Source: Siderastrea siderea
Taxonomy: Eukaryota > Cnidaria > Anthozoa > Scleractinia > Rhizangiidae
Length of the DNA stretch: 64,000 nt
NCBI GenBank assembly: GCA_964030785.1
Contig: OZ034966.1
Span: forward strand, 4,245,552-4,309,551
Direction: 5' to 3'
Below the pieces are notes generated by a model. That model did no database searches. It was not told the origin of the DNA and saw only the letters and a program-made list of their open reading frames with translations. Below are positions 23,660 through 34,700 of this stretch, in pieces. The position numbers were made by a program, and so were the translations under genes. Every line of letters starts with the position of its first letter. Within the stretch, counting starts at the first letter, position 1.

Positions 23660-25112
23660 TCCATCCTGTAAGGGCCCGTCTTTGATGAACCACAGATTTT
23701 CTTGTTTTGCAATCTAAACTACTGAATGCCCCTTCGAAAACAATACAAATTAACCAGTTCCATTCTTTCGAAAGTCCGAGGTGGCTTTTTCACGATGTTC
23801 ACAGCAATGAACTCTCGATTTCATCGCAAAAAATTTGAGTCAGTCTTAGGCGAATTACACCTTCCTAACAGATATTCCACTGAAATGAACCTCTGGGTGC
23901 CTCTGAAAGATACCTCTCACGCCGAAACTGAAGGTGGCGTGCAGGACCCTAAGAAAGCCAACTCTTTTCGCCTTATCATTTAAGCCTTGCGAATCAAATG
24001 AGAAACTTGCACTAATCTCGCGAGTTCTTTTTATACCTTCGTACCTCGTGAATAGGTATGTTGATATGACAACAGATTGTAGCTTGTTTGGAACCTAAGG
24101 CGGGAAGTAAAGCCGGTTTAGGCACATGATTTCATATAGTCGCGAGTCCTTGTGTAAGTTCCTCGATAACTATTTTGCAACTCTACATTTTTATTGCGTT
24201 GCTAGAGGCAGGAACCCGTTTTTCGAAAGTCTCAATAACTTTCTTAAGCCGATCAGTATTTTTCCCATCTACTTCTTGATCTCATCGATTGGTGGTAATT
24301 GTCAGTGCAAACTTACCAGCGCTTTCCACAAAACCTTTTAAAACCAAGAAGAATAAAGTCTCGTTTAATGGACTGATTGTGCACATAAAATAGTTTTCGG
24401 CCCGGTAAGTTATCGGGAGTTGTAACCCAAGAAATTTGCGCTTTTCCAGGCACGCGCATAAATCCCCCAACAAACGCACCTGCTTCCTTCTATCTTCACA
24501 CTCACTCACTTAAAGATGTTTTTGCCGAAGAGCAAATCATTGATTTCGTGTTTTCTTTTCCTTTTTTTTCCCTTTAAGTGTAGGCTATTGCTGACGGCCT
24601 TGTCGACGTAAATTCTCGATGAGCTGCTTTACCCAATGTCCCCTTGTCCGTCATCAGTAAGAAAGCATTCTATTCTTTGCGAGTATAAACGCTACCGATT
24701 CTTTTTTAATCTGTGAAGCTGATGATAAAAATTGTTGTGGATTGACCCTTAACGACATGTATTCTTCAACACTGAAAGGCAAATAGTAATTATTTTGCAC
24801 AGATTTCAAAAGGGTAAAGCTAAGCTTATTAGTAAAATGATGACAGTGCGCTCAAAACAGGTAAAATTAGTTCCTGTGATATGATTGAACCCAGTGCGCG
24901 AGGAGAATCCTTTTACGTAAGCTAGCGGATGATGAATGGCAATGAAAGATCGGGAAGATGATGGATACTAGAAATCCACACACAGGAGCCCACTGCGTTT
25001 ATGTATGTCCTGACCTACACTAGCTAGAGTATTACCACCTTAAATTTTCAAATACCCTGGATGCCAGAGGCTTTTCTTGCGAGCTCGAACACGCGCGAAA
25101 CTTCAAACCCCT

Positions 25113-25295
25113 TCACTGATTAAAAAGAGACCCAGCTAAGAAGCCTAGTGGTTCATCTTTATACTTCACTTTACTGATAAGTGAAGACGTATGTGATAAA
25201 AACGTTTTTCTCAAAGGTGTTTCATTACGGAGTCCCAGGTTCATGGTCGATGTGTTCAAGAAAGACAGTGAGAGAATCAGGAGAATAACCGGCAT
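25113..25295 (-). CDS. Possible short secreted peptide (doubtful)
   Basis: A 60-codon frame starts MPVILLILSLSFLNTSTMNL, a plausible signal peptide. It continues with no recognised domain and ends GFLAGSLFNQ. There is no homology support and no clear splice partner, and the surroundings are repeat-rich. It is listed only because of the signal-like N-terminus; it may be chance. Confidence 0.15.
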   Translation of the reverse strand: MPVILLILSLSFLNTSTMNLGLRNETPLRKTFLSHTSSLISKVKYKDEPLGFLAGSLFNQ

Positions 25296-25711
25296 ACAGA
25301 AAACGGTTGGATAAGACTTCGACTTATCTTACGGTTGTTTTATAAAACTTTGATTTACACAAAACAGTGCTGTAAAGACAGCGTGAATAAATCGCATGCG
25401 ACAGTCATAAGCAACAGTCACCTCAATGAAATCGGAAACAAATACTAGTGGGATTTTTATGCACCCACACTGTTAATTCCCCTCAGGTAAGTTAATTGCA
25501 AACTAACCAGACATCTTTAATATGTGTTCCATTTGAACTTCGTCTGAATTAAATTCCACGTATAATCTATGCCTAAGAATCAACCTGCCAGAATTTTTTT
25601 AACCACAAAAATTCCATGTCGTGAATACTTTTCTCTGATGAGGTATTTAAAGGAATACACGTAAAAATGATCTAGTTTTGCGAGAAAAGCTCATGACTCT
25701 GCTCAACAGTG

Positions 25712-28700
25712 TCAAAGACGCGGTTTTAACTCTTTAGCAAGTTCTTGAATTCTGACTGGATCAGTCACAGGTAAGCACTGCCCATGGGGAAGTTGAACGT
25801 TGCATATTATGCTGAATGGAGAATGAGACTGGTGAAACATTCGATTGAAATTCGTTCCTTTGGAGCAACACTCTGCTATCGTCTCTGGGTATTCACACAT
25901 TGTAATTTGTCCGGTAGAGCTCTTGGCCAGTTCCTCTAAAACTCTGTCATACTGTGATGGATAAAGGTCATCATGTGGAAATAACTCCTGAAAAACAAGA
26001 CACAGGTTATTTGTTAGAAAGTTGTTATTAAAGTGTGATTTGAGGCCAATAATTGAAATAGTTACACCATCACGTATCAAAAGCCCTGCTCTCTTCGATA
26101 GCTCCATAGGTTTTACATGTACAAAATATCCCAGCCTATGGACTTTTATACCCATGGAAGAATTCACCACGTAAGCCTGTATGATCTGAGTACAAATAGG
26201 TTGTGTCTTTAGTGTTTACTCCTCTTTTCATTAATTTGCCAGCAGATGCTCGCTTGGCAACCCCTCCCCCCTTCTCCTTGCAGCAGTGATCCCCTCTGTC
26301 TGTCGACCTGTTTCGCCTTCACTCCCTTTTGCCTCCGGTTACGTTTCTACCATAACTTACTTACCATGGGGTATTTTAACTCTGAGCATCAGGCCCTCCT
26401 TAGGGGAGGGGGAGGGGGAGGGGGAGGGGATAGGAGAAGAGGAAGAGGGTTTGATTTTTTTTATTTCTTGACACTGTCAACAACACCCCTCACCCACCAT
26501 GTATGAATGACTTCTTACCAGAATGCCGTCAGGGCACTGTAAGAGAATAGTCATCCACTGCTCGCATCCTTGAGATGCACGTTCTTTCTGAAAAGACTGA
26601 AAGGCTGCCCACTTTGGAAATCTATACAGAGTTGACAAGAAAAGAATAACTTGTTACTTATTTGACTCAGTTACAAATTCCCAGTTTAAGACAACCTGCA
26701 ATTACTATTTGACTGAAGGTTGACAATTTGCACAGTTGGCAAAAATGCCCATCCTTACAGTTACATGCCCCAAACCCTTTATTAAAATTATATTAGAGAT
26801 TAAATAATGTGACTTAATTTAACATGAATTGAAAGGGGGGGGGGGGGGGGACAGTTTGAAGGAAATTAATGCAAGAGAAAATATTAATGCAAATGTAGAG
26901 GTATCATACACTAACAAAGAACAGTATGTTGACCAATTTATAGGAATTTTGTCTGAAATACAATGAACTTAGCATTGAGAGCCACTTCTGTCATAAATTA
27001 TCATAAACAATGTATCAAAAGACACACATAGGTGGAGGAACTGTTAGCAATGAGTTCTAGTTAATTGGATCTTCAGGTCAGTGGGATGTTATGAATATAC
27101 CAGAAAGATCACATGAAAATATTGGCTAATCATCATCAGATAAAGATTGCTCACTGGCAAAATCTTGACATTTCATAGATCTGCGGTATCCCTAGCTTGA
27201 TTAGTTGCTGTGCACATTTTGAAACTGCTGATGCTGGAGTCATCCACTGCAATAAAACTAACATGTTAAGATTAACACATGGTTTCCCTTGATACAATAT
27301 CAATGTATTATAAAGGATCCCTGGTAGAAATCCTATACAGGATCCTACAGGATTTTCTAAGGTCCTACAGGATTTTCTGAGATCCTAAAGGATCCTACAG
27401 GATCCTGTAAGTTCACACAGGATCCTACCCAGGATCCTAAATGGCACCATGTTTTCAGCTTGTCTAGGATCCTGTTTAGGATGCTATAGGATCTTGTTTA
27501 AAGGATCCTGTAGGATCCTAAAGGATCTTGTTTAAGATCCTGGTTAAGATCCTACAAGATCCTATTAGGATCCTATTAGGATCCTGGGCAGGGATATAGC
27601 TAAGGAGAATAGATGGATGGACAACTTAACGAGCCGGTAAGTACATGTAGTTCACGCCAGAGTAACATAAGTGGAATAGGATTGGCACTGTGTCCACAAA
27701 AGCAACATAATAGGCCGGTTCACACTAGGGACCAAAGTGCACTTGAAGTGTACTTAAAAATCAAGTAGACTTGAGGTCTACTTTGGAAAAGAAGAGACAA
27801 TAGAACATGAAAAACATTAAAATTAGTTTTTTTAAGTCAAAAGTGTTGTTGTTGCTGTTTAAAACACCGGCTAATTTTTTCATCTGTTTTTTCTTTATTT
27901 TTTTTCGGGGATTATATTAGTAGGCTCCGTACATAAATACGATGAATTATATATTCTACTAGGTTGATGTTGTTTGTACCTGCAACTTGTCCCACTGTTA
28001 AGTCCACATTTTCACCTCAAGTTAATTATTAGCCACAGCATTTGATTTTGCTGTCTGATTAGGTGGGATCAAAAGAATCCTGATGATTCCTTTTCAAAGA
28101 GCCTGTGTTTGTTTTCTCTATTACATTTTTACCTCTCTTATTTTGAGGGTTTATGCCTGGTGTATAAACACTATGCTCACGTTTTGTTACTTTTTGGTAA
28201 TTATTTGTGCTCATCATGAAAACATGTTTTTGTATCTCATGCCGGTATTGACTCCGCACATATGGCTGCAGCATTGTTGATTGGCTAAGCCTGAGAAGTA
28301 GACCACAATCTTTTTCTCAACATAGAATTTTTTACCCTACGTCGGCTTGAAATACGCCTTCAAATACGACAGCTAAAGTAAAACTTGGGAGTCTTTTTGA
28401 ACTCGCCCTTGACTCCAGCAGAATCGAAAACCAAAACGCTCAGAGCTTAGTGGTGACCAGAGCCTGTCCCTGTGGAATTCAAAGATGCGCGCCCATGTGC
28501 TTTTAGCTGCAAGGTTGCACTGTCATTGGTCAAGTGCACTCCCAAGTAAGGGGTTGACCTTACTTTCAACTGCACTTGAATATTTCTGTTTTACGCTTAT
28601 CGCCAGGGCAACAAAGAAACCAAAAATGTGGTCATTAAAACGTTCACACTCCAAGTAAGCAAGCTACACTTGAGTGATTCCGCATAAGTCAACAGCACGT

Positions 28701-31645
28701 ACCATTGAAAACAGCATTTTTGATCAAAAAAGAAGGAAAATATGGAGCTTATAGAAAATGAACTACTGCAAATTATGAAACTTTTTAATTACATTCAGCT
28801 CATATTAATTTTTACTTCTTTGATACATTTTTCTAAGAGATTTAAAGATGAGTAAATAAATCACAAGAGTGCTTCTATTGAAACGTGAGTCAGACTTAGA
28901 AGACCCCCTCAGAAAGGAGTTCACACTCCAAGTACGTACCAAGTGCACTTGAAGTGCACTTAAGAGCCCTAGTGAGAACCGGCCTAATATTTTCTCAGTT
29001 TTAATTTGTTTTCCATAAGATGCAAAGGTCATTACAGGTAATGAAAACTACTGTGCCACCGGTAATTTATGTCACCCTCATTAAGTAAAGTCATATTATT
29101 ATTATTATTAGTAGTAGTAGTAGTAGTAATAGTAGTAGTAGTAGTAGTAATTATTAGTAATTATTATTATTATTATTATAATTATTATTATTGCCCATTT
29201 TTATTAGTCAGATTACCGTCAGCCTTCCTTTCTGTGAAACAGACAAAACTGGTCTAGAACAACCAATTAGACTTGCTCCTTCTGGTTATGAAGGACGCTT
29301 GTGTGGTCCACGAGCATGAACCAAAATGGCAGCTGGTTCTGTGCAGACCATTTGCATCACATCCTGGCAACACATGCAGCTTTTCCACACGTGTGTTTTT
29401 CAATCACCTAAACATCACATTTGTCCCCCAACCCCCCCCCCCCCCAAAAAAAAGGAGCGACTTGGAGCATGTCCAACAGTTGATTGATCACCAGTGATCT
29501 TTGCACTTGTCTATCTTCACAAAACATAACTTTGTAAATGGAAATATCATCACCTTTGAATGAGTCATCTCTTTGTCATCAAGAAGCACGGTGGGTTCGC
29601 TATCAAGGAAGCAGGTGTAAAATAAGGTGTCATATCGTCTGTGTAAACTGGCAGGTGTCAGCCAGTTAGACCATTCAGTAAGAGACCACACGTCAGGAAC
29701 ACACTCCAGTTCCCTGTTGAATACATAACTACCTTGTAAATAAAAATTAATGCAAAACTACGCAAACCTGACAGTGGAGCTCTGCTAGAGATGCTGGGGT
29801 GGAAACCGAATACAAGAGATATCAAAAATCTTTGGTAAGGATGGTGCCTCCTTATACAGAGGTGTTTTTGCAAAGGTTATGACTATGGGGAAAAAGCATG
29901 TCTTCGCAAGGGTTTTAGGAATCCAAAAAGAAAAATGAGTGTAACCACGTATTTTTCAGTGATAAAACCAACCATAATTCTAAAAAAAGCTTTAAAATAC
30001 AAAATATGTATGGCATTTCCCTTTCAAATTTAAGCTAAGTTATCTCTGAAAAATACATGGTTACCCCCAATTTTCTCTTTGGATTCCAACAGCCCTTGCT
30101 AAGATCTGCTTTCCCACATAGTCATAAACCGCACAAGAATAATATACCTTTGAATTAAAAAGTACCGTCAACGTTTCTCAGACTATCCAGAGATGTGCAG
30201 AACGTATGTGCAGTAACAATAGGAGGTATCTACCTTAATGGTGTGCTTGTTTGTTTTCAAAAAAGAGAGCGGGGTAGAAAGACATTCATTGAAACTAATG
30301 GGGACACTTCCGCATCAGGGTGAGAATCACATGTGAACGCATACAAAAGCAGGCCGCTGCATAGAAACTCCATGCACGTAAGGTACGAACACTGGTCAAG
30401 TTTCTATATAGCAGCTGACTTTCACTGGAGTTGCAAGTTCCAACTATTCCTGAGGAAAGACTGCTCATTAACAAGCTGTTTCCAACCCCTTGGAAAATAA
30501 ATCTTAACCAGTCATTACCTGCACATGGTAAAAAATTTTGTAGCATCTGTGTAAACCTCTTTCCTCCATCTCTGAATTTCATCAAAGTCAAGGTAACTCT
30601 TCTGTGCATCTGTGAAGCTTTTCAATAACAAAATGCCTGATTCCTCAAATGTTTCTCTGATTGCACATATTCTAAATGCAACTTCACTTGGTATGTCTGT
30701 ACAAGATTTTTTTAACACAGGCGGACGGGGTCCTTGAATATTTACAAGACAGGTAAAGTCTGTACCAAACTTGGCAAATGAGTGTTTAAAAAGTTCCATC
30801 CAATCACTTGAAAAGTCAGCTTTCTTCTCAATTATTCCACCAGGGAATACATACGTACTTGGCTGTAGAAAAGACAAACCAATAAATCATGGTTGGGTCA
30901 GTACCTTGGTTATCCATGACACAGAACAAAATTGGGAGCGATTTCCATTTCCGTAGGGGCCTTTTGAAAAATTTTGCAAATCCCAAAGGGGGTATGCTCC
31001 TGGAAGCTACAGTAATCTGAAGGGGTTGTTCTGAAATCTGAGTTCAAATTTTCTTAAACAGTTACCCACAGGGGCATCTAAAAGTATTCTTTCTGAGGGG
31101 TCTTACAGGAAACCCCTCAGTGGTGTAGGGAGGGGGATATGTGTGGGTATAAAATAAAAATGGCCCATTCTTGAATTTAGCCATGAGTTGTTTCTTTTCA
31201 AAACAAAGATTTTGGGATCAAAAACTCCCCTCAGACTCTCGTACTTGTATTTTCTTTGGTGAGGACTCTGACATCTGTGTAGAACACTGCAGCAGGCGAT
31301 GGTTACACAAACGTTCCCACCAAACTTTCCTGAGGGTATCTACTAACTAATTTAAGGGGAAGGGGATGCACAACTTTTGTTTTCAGAGCAAAAATTACTT
31401 ACCATAAATGCGCTTTTTGCAGCTCGCTCAAGCAGCAAAACCCTGTAGTCGAAGTGACTATTAAGTTTTCGGTTTCGAGCAACTAAAATCAAAGTGGCGG
31501 CATCCCGTATCGTGGTTTTAACAGCGTTCATCTCTTTAGTTTTGTTTTTCACTCGCACTCTCAGGCCAGTAGACATTTTGGATTCGGCTGACCAGGTCAC
31601 TAAGCTCTTGGCCCAGTCTTCCTCTTCATGCAAAATGGCGGCCAT
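25712..31645 (-). CDS. NUDT19: NUDT19-like Nudix hydrolase, copy B (six exons)
   Basis: Exons: 31645-31403, 30862-30519, 29713-29554, 27246-27155, 26621-26519, 25987-25712. They total 1,218 bp, encoding 405 residues. Exons 2-6 are 344, 160, 92, 103 and 276 bp, the same as in copy A. The domain has RDAATLILVARN, YVFPGGIIEKK and the Nudix box half AFRICAIRETFEESG (residues 143-157). Relative to copy A it has 38 extra N-terminal residues (MAAILHEEEDWAKSLVTW...). Later in-frame ATGs at 31576 and 31531 are alternative starts, and the one at 31531 aligns with the copy A start. The C-terminus is KPRL, not a standard peroxisomal signal. Copy B is divergent from MRPS33 across 72 bp. It is likely the functional parent of the pair because its 5' end is intact. 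Confidence 0.9.
26403..26430 (+). repeat. (GGGGGA)n tract, G-quadruplex candidate
   Basis: Four or more runs of G5 separated by single A bases on the plus strand, within intron 5 of copy B (antisense to the gene). Confidence 0.7.
27313..27590. repeat. AGGATCCT-rich degenerate satellite
   Basis: About twenty AGGATCCT or CCTACAGGAT motifs occur in both orientations over 280 bp, in intron 3 of copy B, just beyond exon 4. The unit is short and itself palindromic. No coding is seen. Confidence 0.8.
27711..28986. mobile_element. 1.28-kb element with TAGGCCGGTTCACACTAGGG ends
   Basis: Terminal inverted repeats TAGGCCGGTT(C)CACTAGGG are followed on both sides by subterminal AAGTGCACTTGAAGTG motifs, also inverted. 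Further CAAGTGCACT copies lie inside. No transposase is recognised. It lies in intron 3 of copy B. Confidence 0.65.
29093..29191. repeat. ATT/AGT compound microsatellite
   Basis: Runs of ATT, then AGT, then ATT trinucleotides, in intron 3 of copy B. Confidence 0.9.
30955..31170. mobile_element. G-rich interspersed repeat in intron 1 of NUDT19 copy B
   Basis: The same repeat family as 15304-15607, in the same orientation and the same intron as in copy A. It shares AAAGGGGGTATGCTCCTGGA, TCTGAAATC, TTTTCTTAAA and a terminal AATGGCCCATT. The left end is shorter than in copy A. Confidence 0.6.
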
Positions 31646-31717
31646 CAAGACGAAGAAAATCTAAATGTGGTATATTAGTTTTATAATTAGTGAAAACGGC
31701 TAGCATTCTGGGTCAAA
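31646..31717. promoter_or_regulatory. Putative bidirectional promoter of NUDT19-B and MRPS33
   Basis: Only 72 bp separate the ATG of copy B (minus) from the ATG of MRPS33 (plus), so both 5' UTRs and core promoters must overlap here or extend into the neighbouring coding sequence. No TATA box is obvious. Shared control is inferred from geometry. Confidence 0.55.
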
Positions 31718-34700
31718 ATGAGTGCAAACTACGCGAGAAAGATGGATCTACTAAGAGCAAGGATTTTTGGCAAGTTGACTCGCCAAGTCACCCCGCAGTA
31801 AGTTGTTTTTAGTTTGGCTTGTTCATTAATTAACCCAAGTCGAGGTACATAGCTTCCATTTTGCACTGAATTCGAGGGGCGATCGTGCTTCTACATTTTT
31901 TCTCGGGAAAAATAACCCATTTCGCCAAGAATTCTTGTGCTGGTGGATAATTGTTACTGTTATTAAATTGTATCTTACCTTGGAAGTAACAAATTAACTA
32001 AGCCTGAAAGCAAAATTAATTCAAATTCATATCTTGATCTCGAGCTCATGATCTACTCTCTAGTGAACTTTCCTGATTTTTCATGCTTTTACTTTGTAGC
32101 AGGTTACGGATTCTTATAAACTGAAATAATTATCTGTGTATTTTTATCAAGCAGTCACATTAACCATCCTTCTACCTTTTTCAAAACGTGATCTTTCTCC
32201 ATCAATCTTTACTTCATCCAATGATACATCCATCTAGTATGTCCCGGTTAACCCGGGAAATAGGAACATATCCCACAGGTTTTTCTTTCTTTTTTCAAAG
32301 CAGTTTTTATCCTGATCCAGAGGGGATTGGGTTTCATTTGCAGGAATAAACCTAAATAAAATCTTTTATTCTCACCCAACTGACCAAATGAGAATAAAAC
32401 ATAAAACAATAAAACTTTTTGGAGACAACCTTGATTGCCAGGTTGCAGGCTGCACAAGGGGCATTGAATAGTCAGTCTGAGACTTAACGAGATGCTGACA
32501 CCCTACTTTTAAAGAATACTTTTAAAACAATTTCGGAGCCTGAGACTCATAAATGTATGTCAAATAATCCCAACCCAAAATCAACTCAGTTTGAGTATAG
32601 TAGGTGGGCATTCTGTGGGCACTGGACATTCTGTCTAAACTTTCAATGAAAGTCCAAGGTAGGCAAAGAGGAATTATTCTTGATACTACCAAAACAAGTA
32701 GACCTTGAATTTCAAATACACACATGATACTGTAGTTGTGTTAGGTGCCAATTTTATGTCCCAGGTGTACTAAAAGCTCATTTTTCTATACAGATCATAC
32801 AAAGTTGTGAAACATTTTGCCAGGAGACCCCTTGGAAGTGAGATTAATTCTTACTATCCCCCTCTAAAGAGGTTCCAGACTCTTTTGTTTAGACTGCGAC
32901 ATTTTGGATTCTATTATGATGAGCATTTGGTAAGTGTTGCTACAGATAATCTCTGGATAATATGAACTGTTAGCAGCCTGGTAGGTTTTTTTTAATCTTC
33001 AAAACATAATACACAAAGTAGTGGACTTTCTGTTAGACTAGTGAAGAGCTATAGATTTTATCTGTTAGTTGCACCATAGGCAAGTACCAGCTTGTGTTTT
33101 TTAGTTGGCTGATGATGCAAAGCGATTGTAAGGACAAAAGCATTTGGGCTGCAGTAGTACATCTTGGCTCAAAAGGCAGGCTTGGAAATTGATTCCAAGC
33201 CCGTTATCAGCTTAACAGTTGTTGTAGAGTTAAGTTAAGCATGCAACGCTGGTGGCTCACACTGTGTAGAAGCATTCTCCTCTCGGATGGGATGCTTGTC
33301 TTTCTTACAATGTAGCTACATGTAGCTAAGCTGAAAATGCAGGAGGTAGTAAATTTTACTTGCCGTAAAACTTGCAAATTTTTACATATCTGTTCTAAAA
33401 AAACCACCAACAACAACAGCTCACTCAGAAAAATGGCAGGGTGTTTAGAAAAGTAGTGACAGGTGGCCAGAGAAAACAAACAACATAACAAGTTTTGGGG
33501 CACCACGAGAGCCCTTGCAAAGCACCATCTAAGGAATGAACCAAAAACAATTTTGTAGATCCTGTGCGTCTTATTTTGCATTTCCTTTCTAATTTTCATG
33601 CTGTCCCTACTATCTGAGAGCCTGGAATAGGCTAACCAAAAAAATGCTATACTGATTATTTTGCACTATGCTTCCCAGACATGGGTAGTTATTGTGGCTG
33701 GTTTAAGCAAATCACATGCATGGGACATGCTTGCTGTTGTTTTCAAGTTGGTGGAAAGGAAACGTAGCCTCTCATTCACTGCCAGATGAATTCTCAGTTA
33801 TGAACTAAATCGGAAAGTACTACTCACAGTCTGTAACAACACATTGTACAGTTGGTAAAAGACTGCACACGGGTTACAACAGTAGATGTGATAATTACTT
33901 TCACTAATTTTCAGAGAACATTTACTTGCTGCATGTCAAAAATTGCTGAAAAAAAGAAAGGAAAACATCTTTGAAAGACAAAATAAAAATATATTTATAT
34001 ATTTAGAATATAGATTATTAATAATAATGAAGCAAAGGTAATGACATGATCAAATAACTCATAAACTCAACTTCGCAGAATTTCCGAGAAGAAATGGCAG
34101 CAAAGAGAAAAGAGAGAGGAAAAGGTCCTCCCAAGAAAGGTAAGTATTTCATTGACCAAAAAAAAAAATGGTAAAATGCATCCTGATTTATAATGCTTTA
34201 ACCCTTTGAGCCCTGATATAAAAATGCATATTCTCATTACTGATCTCCATACATTTCTTATGGAACTAGTAAGGAGAATTTGTCTAAATATCAAGACATC
34301 TTATCCTTGGTGATCACTTCCTTTATTCTTGTCACTTGAATGTTTAAACAAGTAGTGATCATGTAAAGTAAAATTTCATTTTCATCAGGGCTTAGGGCTT
34401 AAAGAGTTAAGCTTAGTTGCATGATAATTCTAAGAATTTGGTGATATTAGTTGAGGCTACTAAATTTTCATGGGTAATCATAATCAGGGGTTTCAATAAA
34501 ATTTGAAGTAGGCAATAGTAGCCGACCGTATCAACAAGGTTTGAAAGAACAATTTCTTTAATTACTTCAGGTTAGGGAAAATAGCAGGCGACTTCTTTGA
34601 GCAAATTTGAAGACGCTCTTCATCAGTCGTCAGTGCTTATTGAAAGCACTGGGTAATTAAGAGTAATATTTCCTTTTCCTCTATGAGCTACTAGCCTATT

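Larger units (their letters stand above)
15944..25711. other. Gene-poor, repeat-rich intergenic region
   Basis: No intact gene is supported across this 9.8-kb stretch. It holds a decayed RecQ-like fragment (about 17600-17967), foldback elements at 19841-20452, an AAATTT tract (19024-19066), a split Penelope-like element (21084-23255) and an inverted-repeat element (23405-23659). A GCTGCATTCCTTTTGGTCAG block occurs near 16068 and inverted near 19910. Inverted copies of TTTCGAGCGACACAGCGGC lie near 18064 and 19800. From 23.7 to 25.7 kb I see only unrelated low-support frames. Confidence 0.6.
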
